64,000 nt of DNA from Angiostrongylus vasorum (taxonomy: Eukaryota > Nematoda > Chromadorea > Rhabditida > Metastrongylidae), in NCBI GenBank assembly GCA_018806985.1, contig JADANN010000128.1, positions 265,174 through 329,173 of the forward strand, in the 5' to 3' direction. The translations under genes and the position numbers were made by a program. Positions 12,005 to 21,764 of this stretch are shown piece by piece; the stretch's first letter is position 1; each line of letters starts with the position of its first letter. The notes below the pieces were generated by a model, which was given only the letters and a program-made list of their open reading frames with translations, was not told where the DNA came from and did not search any database.

Positions 12005-12120
12005 ATCAATTTGGCGATCCCTTAAAGAAGAATTGCTTGGTGAGCCCGGGGCTCGAAATCGAACCAGGTGTCTCCTCAGTATGTGTTGCAAGGAACCTCT
12101 AACCACTGGGCTGCCATAGT
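12005..12120 (-). repeat. tRNA-derived SINE head, family 1
   Basis: The minus strand reads TGGCAGCCCAGTGGTTAGAGG (A-box-like), then GGTTCGATTTC (a good B box) about 35 bases on. The spacing is that of an internal RNA polymerase III promoter. There is no cloverleaf good enough for a functional tRNA. Confidence 0.5.
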
Positions 12121-12964
12121 TATCTTGACCATGACACGTATTATTCTACAACAGTCGAATTTTTTAAATTTGTTTTGTCCATTCTGAAAGGCAATGCCAT
12201 CTGTTGGCGCCCCTTGGAGCAATGGCGCATTGATCAAGTATGGTGTACTGCTGATTTCATGTTCTGGCTGAACCCATAAAATGTTCACTTTCTCATTGCC
12301 GCTCAAAAGTAATTTTCGGTGAAGGGCTATGATATACAACCGTGATTCTTTCCCTTTACGTCTTTTTTCTAAAGGTTGCATGTGACGAGACGACGTTTGA
12401 TATTAGTGTCCAAAACTACCACTGAGAATAAATCAATGCAAAGACTCGACTTCAATTTTTAAGAGCCCTTGCATTCCCTGTAGAACTCCTTTCGGTCTAG
12501 AGGAATTTGGCGGCTATTCTGATGAAGACCGTGGATCACTGTGTTATGAGTTTGTGAAGACTGCAAGAATAAATTACCTGGAGCAGGAAATATGCCACTT
12601 ACGTGGAAAATACGCTGTGACTCAAATGCTTTTTGTCGAAGACAAACCGTTTATAGAAATAATATCGCTCTTTAAAGGTTTTTTTCATGTCGCCACAAGT
12701 GATACACATACAAATCGCTTAACACAGTCACATACAACCATCGTTGAATTTCTGGAGATTAGAAAAAAACAGTTAACTGCTCCTCGAGGAGAACACGTCA
12801 AGTGCTGAGTTTTCTCGGAAAAGTACGACAAATTTTCGACAGCCGAAGGAATTGTTCCATTAAGAACATTATAAACTTATACACATACTTATCTGTAGGA
12901 ATTCACTTCTTCTATCTAGACGTAGAGCCAACGTCGGCATTGAATTTAGTTAGGCTGAAGGTGT

Positions 12965-13260
12965 AGTTGAATTCACAATGTTTTACTTTTTATTTTCTGC
13001 CTTCTGTAATTTCTATGGCACGGTATTAAGCGAATTACCAGATCAATCCCGTTGACGGGTGATTGCTGACGGCACTGATCAATAGAACTGGCTGAGAGAA
13101 AGGCGAAACGAAAGACCCGCATGATGTGATAGTGAGCGCGTTACTCCCCGGAAAGGACAATAGCGCGTTCGTTCCCCACCGCAGACACCTGAGGTCCGGA
13201 GTTTTGCAAATATCTCAGCAATCTCGTGGTTATTCCCCAAATAGTTCCCTTTTTCTATAC
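12965..13260. repeat. SINE/MITE-like repeat, family 2
   Basis: Starts with the shared terminal segment (cacaatgttttactttttatttt...ctgcc, then ggcacggtatta). It continues through a tRNA-like block (A-box-like near 13115, ttcgttcccc near 13160) and ends in gcaaatatctcagca. The same modules occur at 24.06, 27.35, 47.6-48.2, 49.67, 49.94 and 51.45 kb. Confidence 0.55.
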
Positions 13261-14089
13261 TAGTGTATGTTTCCTGTTCAACTCTAACTATCTTAAGCCT
13301 ATTTGTCCATCATCTCTAAATTGTCTCTTACTCACCATCTCATGCAGTTGACTCGCAGGTGGTTGGGAAGGGATTCTGTAACTTTTTTTCAATAAACCGC
13401 TCTTCTTTGTCCGTCAGTTCGGCAGTGAATGAGCAGCAGGCAGCTGAACATACTTTCCAACATCTGCCGTTCCAATGAAGTTTCCGTACGAGCACCTGCG
13501 CCCTTTCAATGTAGCACTATCAGATTGTAGTAGTTGAAAAAACCTTTAGAACCTCTCCCTAGGCGCAGTCTCTACTTCCCTATGGCAAAGCTCCGCCCAT
13601 TACAGAAGTAATACAAGCAGCCCATCAGCACTCGTCTTGGAGTGTTCGGTTCGTCTCCTCTACTGTTAATGTTGTTGTTGTTACTATAATCATAAAAGTT
13701 GTAACCCAGTGTCTCAAGGCGTTCGACTCAGCGACTTACACACAAAAGACCCGTGTGGCAGCTACAAGGACTAGTATTCCCAACGCCTTTGTATTCATAT
13801 AAAGTTGTGAGCTCAACACCACAACATTCTCCCTTTTTTCAATCAGTTAATCATAAAACCTCTGCCGAGGGAATGTAATAAATCGCCTTGGGTCTGTCAC
13901 TTGTAATAGATAGGAACGACTGAAAATGTACTTAACTCAACATGAAGAAGATGCCCAAGCAATCTTCCGCAGCAATGGTTAAGGATTTTTCAGATTTCGT
14001 TCGAAAACATATGAAAATTGACATCAACATCATCGTAGAGTTTATACTATCTATAGAACGTTAGAGGAAAAGAACATGATGGCAATGCT

Positions 14090-14195
14090 ACCTCTTCCAA
14101 TTTTATTTTCTTTCTATTCCTTCTTTATCCATAGCAGGGTATCATGTGAATTACAAACACAGGGATGCTGAGATATGAGCACAACTCGGAACTTC
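14090..14195. repeat. Partial copy of SINE/MITE family 2
   Basis: Contains ttttattttctttct, then gcagggtatcatg and gatgctgagatat, the terminal module of the family. It sits immediately downstream of the donor of the candidate exon at 14394-14221. Confidence 0.4.
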
Positions 14196-14220
14196 AGTTC
14201 GGCTTTGAACCTGCGTTTAC

Positions 14221-14394
14221 CTGGTATTTGAGATCGAAGAAAACGGACATCGAAACCGGTTTAAGAACAGGTCCGATAGTGTGATGAAAATTTAACCACA
14301 AATTGGCGAGCATCAACAAAGTTAATCCCAAGAGGAAGCAAATGTTTCCTAGGGCAAACATTTGCGACATGGGAAAAAAAGTGTTTGAATTCAT
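14221..14394 (-). CDS. Candidate first exon with membrane anchor (GT92 A?)
   Basis: An acceptor-like TGTTTTAG lies about 35 bases upstream of the ATG. The open frame contains the hydrophobic run CFLLGLTLLMLANLWL after a short N-terminus and ends at a good donor, CAG|GTAAAC. A short cytosolic tail plus one membrane segment is the topology expected for a GT92 enzyme. The exon lies between the end of paralogue B and the first recognised exon of A. However, its phase does not join directly to the exon at 4280, so at least one exon would be missing. This is inference. Confidence 0.35.
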
Positions 14395-15045
14395 GCTCAA
14401 CCAGCACTATTTATAGCTCTAAAACATTTTTGGATAAAGGAATGACATTCATAAATGTTGTCATACTCGAAAGACACTACCGCTGTTGGCGATGAGAAAG
14501 AGAATGATAGCGAATGAAAGCGGGTCGTCTCAAACAACGGATCATTCACGTATCACACAACGTTACAGCAAAAAGAAAAGTTGAATTGGTGGAATTTTTG
14601 GAAATCCAATTCAAAACACGAAAACGACAAATTGTTCAAGAAAATAATTATGGAATACTCGCTTTGAATTTGACGAGCGACTTGCTTATTACGACTGTAA
14701 AATTCAATGAAACGGCTTTATTTCTGCAATTTCACTGTGCTATCGTAGTTCCAACCAATCAGCAGTAGGCAGTTGTAGGCAGAAATTACTTAAAAAGCTA
14801 TTACTATCGAATATACGAAAAACATGCGAAAAAACTGGTTTATGATTCTAACAAGGTATGGCGACGCAAGCCTATACATGTAAAACATTGTCTATTGAAT
14901 GTGCGTTTATTCCATGGTTATCTGTTTTCAAGGAGTATATTACATTTACACTGTCTTGTACCATTGTCAGAAACCAGAGGACGATATCAACCATGAAATT
15001 TATTGAACGTCCTGCATGCCCATGCGTAGATGTCACTAAGACTAA

Positions 15046-15208
15046 TTAATCGTTTCCACCGTACACGTACTGCAGACGCCGTTGCACATTTTCTCTTAAC
15101 GTCTTCATGTGTTTTTCAGGATAGTCAGTCATGGAGAACTCTCCAAAGCCCTCAAAATAGGGTAGCCAAAGCTTTCCCCAGTTATCAGAATGAATATCTC
15201 GGTAATGC
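15046..15208 (-). CDS. GT92 B terminal exon
   Basis: 163 nt after acceptor TCATTCAG. It encodes [28 protein letters not shown] and [11 protein letters not shown] followed by TAA (15048-15046). This matches the conserved C-terminus of nematode GT92 proteins. The single leading base completes the codon split with exon 15537-15452. Confidence 0.8.
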
Positions 15209-18200
15209 CTGAATGAAAATTTTAATGAGCATAGCGAAATCATCTCGGAAAATACATAATATGTCTAACAAGGTCATATTTTAAGCTATTACGAAGAAAT
15301 TCTGTTACTAAAATTCACTAATGGAGTCGGGGTAAGAAGTAAAAGCAAAAGTCCTGTCATATCCGAATAAATTGTTAACCTATTCAATGAATCTGTTTTA
15401 CTACTGCAAGGTGATCAGTTTATAACAAAACACATTAATTTGAGCCCCCACCTAACAATCGCCTCGTATGGTTCCATGTAATACTTTCTATAGCCGTCGA
15501 AAAACAAGTCAACACTGTGAACATTAACAATAGCGACCTGAAGCGGAGTGATCATTTTAGAAGATTTAAAGCCGAATATTCCTCTTAAGCTCCACATAAG
15601 TGTTCCTTTCTCTAACTTTGAGTAGCTAACGTTATACACTCTTTCGTCCTCGTAGCTTAATAAATTATCGTTCAGATTACTTCAGCATGTTTGGGATACC
15701 TTTTTTTGGGTCAACGATGTACTTCGCAGTGTGTCCACGCGGCATAATACGCGATGTGTTGTGATATCGCGACGTTGGCATCATTTCAGCAACCTTAATT
15801 ATGTACCTACAAATTAGATATTTATACATTTATTCCTTAATTATACGCACATGAATTATGTGTTAAATATATCAAAATTGTTGCACCAACTACCTCAAAA
15901 CTACTAACTGTTCCCAGGATAGACTTTCTTTTAACCTCGGCACAGGAATATGAATGCGTCGTTTTCTATTTCAGCAATCGCGAGGTTGTTATAGAGCATA
16001 CAATTACTTCCATAAAAAACACAATACAATACAACAGTATCCAACGTTTCGGCAGTATCGCTTTCTTCAGAGCCTGGAAGGGTATGCTGAGTTACAATTT
16101 ACTAGGCCAAACGCTTCAAGAAAACTTACAAAAAGAGGAAAACTCTATGGCAATTACATGATCAGCAGCTTCTCGAAACACTCACGCTTTTTTCGCGACT
16201 TCCAATGAGGAAGATTAGAACGGCTGATTATAGTCGCATATGGTTGATGACTGTACCATCCCACATCAGAAATTGATCCGAAGATACGGGGTCAGGTCGC
16301 GTGTGACCTCTGGGCATTCCTCCCTGCTATTCATAGCGGGGTTTTTGGCATTTATCCAAAAAGCCTCAAGAAGTTTTCGCGATGGTGTTTTAGTCTCCTG
16401 TGCGAGGATATTGACTTTAACTTCAAAATCGTCTCCGCGAACTAGTTACGAGATAAGTTCAGAAGGAGAGTGACGCGCCAAAACGAAACACTTGGTCAAA
16501 AGAAAGCCCCGTTTATGTTGCCCTTTATTAGCGATGAAGTAAGCGTAGCTATTAGACGATGCTTAAGAAGGGCAGGTCTTGAGGAATCGGTAGCGACAGT
16601 TGAAATACCACCGGCTACTCTACGTCGTCAGTTAGTTCGTAACCGCTTGTATGACCGTGTATGTAAAACAACAAATTGCGTAATTTGCCTTTATGGCAGC
16701 GACGGTGAGTGCATGAGTTCAGGTACGATATGCCTGATCTCTTGTAATAATTTCGGTGATGAATATATTGGCGAAACGGGCAGACAGTTGTGTATCCGTG
16801 TAAAACAACACCTAGATGGCAAACGAAAAGCAAGACGAAGTACTCCACCAGGCACGCATAGGGATAACTAAAACACCAACGCGCAAAGTTCCTGAGGCTT
16901 TTTGGATAAGTGCCAAAAACCCCACAGTGAAGAGCAAGGGCGAATGCCAAGAGGTCACACGCAACCTGGCCCCTTATCTTTGGACCAATTTCTGATGTGG
17001 GGTGGTGGAGCAATCAACCATCACCTGTATCACCTGTAGTGCCGTTGATCATCGAGTGAGTCGAGCATCGAGTGAGGCGCCAGTAAATTTTCCACTTTTC
17101 TCTGTCGCGTGTAAGAGTAGCCTAGTGGGTTCTGCTCGCTTTAGGGGATTTGTCGAGCATCATACCTTTCTTCTAGGAATTTTGTGAAGAATTCTGACCA
17201 TCGGGTCGGTGGTCTTCCTACAGTACGTTTGACATCCCGAGGAATCCAGTAACTAACGGCTCTTGTCCATCGGTTGTCATTCATACGCATTACGCGTCCG
17301 GCCCACCTTATCTTCAATTGTTTGGCGTACAGAACGGCATCTTTGAATTTTGATCGTTGACATAGGTCGGAGCTTCGGATCCCATCCCTTAGTTGTGTGG
17401 AATTAGGGACACTCCTAACATCGTCCTTTCGACTGCGCGTTCGACAACGCTGAATGATCTTCCATCCTGCTTACGCACAGACCAGGTTTCTGACGCATAC
17501 GTTAAGGCAGGAAGTACCATTGAGTCGAAAAAGGTGGGAATGGAGTCAGGTGTTCTTTGTTCTCTTCACTATATCCTCGATGCTCTTGAAAGCTCCCCAA
17601 GCCGCTCGTTTCCTTTTGCTCAGCTCTGGAGCTAAGTCGTTCATCACATTGATTTCATGACCTAGATAGACACAGCTGGAGCATTCGGAGACATTCTTTC
17701 CGCTGAACGTTAATGGGGCATACGAAACCAATCCGTTCTTCATGAACAACGTTTTTGTGCGGTTTAGTCGAAGACCAATTCTTCCACAGGCTTTATCAAA
17801 GTTGACAAGCATACGTTCCGCCTGGCTAATGTTTTGTGTTGTAAGGACGATGTCATCAACAAAGCGCAGATGATGTAACTGCCGACCATCGATTTTCACT
17901 CCCATATTATGCCATTCCAATGTTCGCATGACGTTCTGAAGGGTGGCGGTGAATAATTCTGGCGAAACGGTATCGCCTTGCCTAACTTTTCTTTTGACGT
18001 CAATGTTAGTATCGTTGTAGAATGGTGATATCTTAGTTGCGAAATTTTTGTACAACCCACGAGGGATCTTTATGAAGTGAGTAGGGACTCCCTTGACTGC
18101 CAACGGCTTCCATGACTGCTTCTATCTCAATTGAATCAAAGGCCTTCTGTAAATCGATGAGTGACAGAGTGAGACAGAGCGGTCTTTTTGTCCTTTCGCA

Positions 18201-21200
18201 ATACTTCAATGAGCCTTGTTAACTTGTGGATGGATCCATCGTACTAAATCGTTTTCGAAACCCTACTTGCTCACATGGCTGTCGTTCGTCCAATGTTCTG
18301 TCAGTCCTGTTTAGGATGACTCGATAGAGAAGTTTGTAGACGACAGACAGCAAGCAGATTGGGCAATGGTTGCTGATATCGTGTAGGTCACCCTTCTTGA
18401 ACAATAACACAGTCTTGCTGGACTTCCACTGAGTAGGGACCTTGCATTCAGACAGGTAACGTGTAAAGAGCCTAGCCAGTGTGTTTACGAGGACTGGCGG
18501 AAGGTTCTTCAGGTGTTCTAGTCTTATCCTATCTGAACTTGGTGCTGTTCGATTTTTCACCGACGAAATGGCATGTCAGATTTCGGAAGGGAGAACCGGT
18601 GGTACGACTTATCGATCCTCTTTTATTTCATATGATGGAAGGTAGACGTGGCTATCGAAGAGATCCGAGTAGTATTCGTGAATGATTTTCTCCATTGCCT
18701 TTCTTGACAATGTAACTGTTCCATGCGGGCGTCGAAGGTGAAATCATTTTGGTCCTGTAATTGGCGAAGCTTCTGTGGGCTTTGCGAATGCTTTTGCCAG
18801 CCTCTGAAGCTTCGACCATTACTGCTACTCTTCTCTTTTTAAGATCTTCTTTTTATCGCCTGTCTGTACTGTTTTGCAAGTTCGGACGTTAGTTCGTGGG
18901 TGCCTGCAGCTCGTCGATTCCACGCTGGCGTATCAGCTCGAGTGTTTCAGGAGATAGACATCTCTTGGTGACTTTTGAACTCTCAGCTTTCATAGCACTA
19001 ACGTGAAGATGTTGAATGGGCCTATCGTATTCTTCGTCGATGTTATCGACAACGGCATCTTCTCAACAGCCGACTGATGAATTGAATAAGTCCCAGTTTA
19101 CAGTAGTCCTGGGACTTCGGTTTTTGAGTTCAGCGGCTTTTTTCTCCTTTACGCGAGAAAAAGAATCTTGCACGAAGGAGGCGATGGTCTCATCCTATGT
19201 AGAATTTTGTGACGACAGAGACATCGGCTAGGCAAAACCTTCTATTTACTGTGATGTGGTCTATTTCGTTATGTTACTCTCCATTGGGAAAACTCCCACG
19301 TCCACCGCTGAGGGTGGGGCTTCTGGAATTGTGAGTTACCATGGATTGTCTTGGTCGCCATGATAAACTCAGACAGCCGCTCACCCTGTTCGTTTCATTC
19401 TACTCCGTGGGTCCCAATGTGACGTTCTTCAGACGCTCTTCTTGGTCCAATCTTGGCGTTGAAATCTCCAATGATGACCTTGAAGAATGTATGGTCTTCT
19501 CTGTAGAACTTCTCCAAGTCCATATAGAACGCTTCGACTTCTTCTTCGTCATAGTTTGATGTCGGCGCGTAAACGACGAAGATTGTCAAAGCCGGAATTG
19601 ATCCACATCTTTTTAATCCTAAACGTCCGATTCGGGTTGTAAGCTGTTCGAATGAATCGATGTTCATGGACAAACTCGTGTTGATAGGAACGCCTGCGCC
19701 ACCGACTCCTCTACTGTCGCATGTTCCGAGGAATATTTCTTCTCCGGTGTCATAGAAGACGTTGAATGGGTGGCGTCGTCTCGTCTCGGCCAGGCCGATG
19801 ACGTCGTACCTTATCCTTCTTGCTTGCGTGAGCAAGTCCTCTATTGAGGACTCGGATGCAAGTGTAAGTGCATTGTAGGTACAGATCGTCACCATAGTTC
19901 TTTGTAATTCAAGCAGCTTCTATTGGCCCTGAGATTTTTGCAGTCTCAGTCATCAACCATGTGCGACTATAGTCAGCTGTTCTAACCTTCCTCATTGGAA
20001 GTCAGGAGAAAAAGCGATGAGTGTTTTGAGAAGCTGTTAATCATGTAATTGCCACAGAGTTTTTCGTCTTTTTGTAAGTGTTATTGAAACGTTTGGCCTA
20101 GTAAGTTGTATATCAGCATACCCTTCCAGGGCTCTGAAGAAAGCGATACTGCCAAACGTCAGCTACTGTTGTGTTGTATTGTTTTTTTTATGGACGTAAA
20201 TGTATGCTGTATAACAACCTCGCGATTGCTGAACTATAAAACGACGCTACTGATTGTTGATAAGAACCGATGTTGCATCCAACTTTTTTGAATAAAACAC
20301 CCAAAAATACTCGTTGGAAATAAATGCATGTAACAGAAAAGTTGTTCACGAATATGACAGTGTTCATCAAAGGAGTGTTATGCTCTGGTTTGGCCTATCC
20401 CCAGGCCCACCAAGCCTCTTATCCCGTCGGAGTCGAGAAATTGCTTGCAGATTTGTGTGCAATCAACTCACTCCCTCCAACCCATTTGGGGACGGTCCTG
20501 CACAGTTATCCTAGGATTTTAACTGTGATGGTATACCCATAATTGAGCAGTGTTTATAAAGAAAATCCTCAAGCGCCAGTTAGAACCACGACCTAAATGC
20601 GAAGATTTTGGTGGTCGACTGGTGCGAGGTAACGAATCAAATCGATGAAGGGCTGGAATCCATACAATAAGTGAAGATAGGTTGAGTGAAAAAAGAATGT
20701 GGAAGTGCGAAAAAAAACTGCGAAAAGTTTTACGTTGTGGATAACTGAAGTCATACAAGTCACTGGCAACAATTATCCTGTACGTATTGGTTTTCATGCA
20801 GGTTATAAACAAGAAGTATCTACGTTTTTTCGGCTAGAAACTATAGATAACGCCTTAGTCTTTGCACAAAAACAAGGCAAGAAAATCTATGCGATTTGCC
20901 TCCAAAAGGTAGTGTTAATGTCGCAGAAATGTTCTAGCTGACCTGACTTTCATTGGCGTATTTTTCTGGCGCCTTCTCGTACCTAAGAATCCATTGCTGT
21001 CGAAATGAAAGTTCTGCTATTGTTGGGTCGGAAATACTCCTAAACGAAAAATGTAAACACCTCGAAGGCTTCCTAGGTATTTACAGACTGGAGGTAATCT
21101 AAAAAGAGTTCCGCTGTATTCGGTTGGAGTAAGCCTTTCATCGAGGTCAATCAATGCCACCCATTGAGAATGTCCACGTGCACGTGTGAGGCACTCCCTA

Positions 21201-21714
21201 CAAAAACGTGAGTAAACAAGTGTAAATCAATTTCAATGGATTAATTGATTAGATATTCCGTCTTTACCTAATATCTGCTTATGAGAAGTTTTTCAAGACG
21301 TGAACAAAGCCAGTAAATAGCAAACCCTTACTAACAGTACTTTGTGAAAAAGCATTTCTATTTTTCCCAGAATGTTTGAACTCGTTTCGTGATATCGTTT
21401 TATCTTACTGGGCGACGTGTTAAACGACACTCAATTTACGAATGGTGGACAGTATGCTCCCCTAGGACCGATATACTACGCCCTCCCTATTCATTTTATC
21501 CAACAACCTATCGCGTTACTCCGACCATAAGACATGTAAGGTGGTAATCGTAGGATTCAGTGGGAGGAAGAAAGTCGTTCAACTATCAGCAGCACGTCGT
21601 TTTCGCAAATGATGGGTAGAAGCATTTACCACCCGATTCCTAGTGCAACATCCGTGGTAATAAATGATTAACTGCCTACAAAAACAACCGCAGCAAAACA
21701 CACAGCGGATAAGG

Positions 21715-21764
<50 letters not shown>

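Larger units (their letters stand above)
17022..19951 (-). mobile_element. RTE-type LINE, copy b, with 9-bp target duplication
   Basis: Minus-strand RTE retrotransposon truncated at its 5' UTR. It is flanked by ATCAACCAT at 17013-17021 and 19952-19960. The uninterrupted sequence survives once in the inverted Penelope arm near 16250. It contains an apurinic-type endonuclease (19895-19395), reverse transcriptase (18560-17546) and a C-terminal region, with a 3' end in short ACAGGTGAT-like repeats. Frames are interrupted between and within domains. Confidence 0.85.
16456..20255 (+). mobile_element. Penelope-like element, right arm, split by RTE
   Basis: Plus-strand 5'-truncated Penelope-like copy: endonuclease at 16470-16871, 3' tail to 17021, then a nested RTE LINE (17022-19951). 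The tail and terminal repeat resume at 19952-20255. The continuation past the RTE is proved by the left arm, whose reverse complement is uninterrupted across ATCAACCAT. Confidence 0.7.

Noticed and set aside
12554..12808. 84-codon plus-strand frame resembling 14514-14768 (shared VEFLEI)
   Set aside because: The shared peptide is short, neither frame has a recognisable domain, and splice support is lacking.
16470..16871. GIY-YIG protein as a host repair nuclease or bacterial-type gene
   Set aside because: The linker sequence, Cys set and adjoining terminal repeat match Penelope-like elements, and decayed copies of the same unit occur elsewhere in the window.
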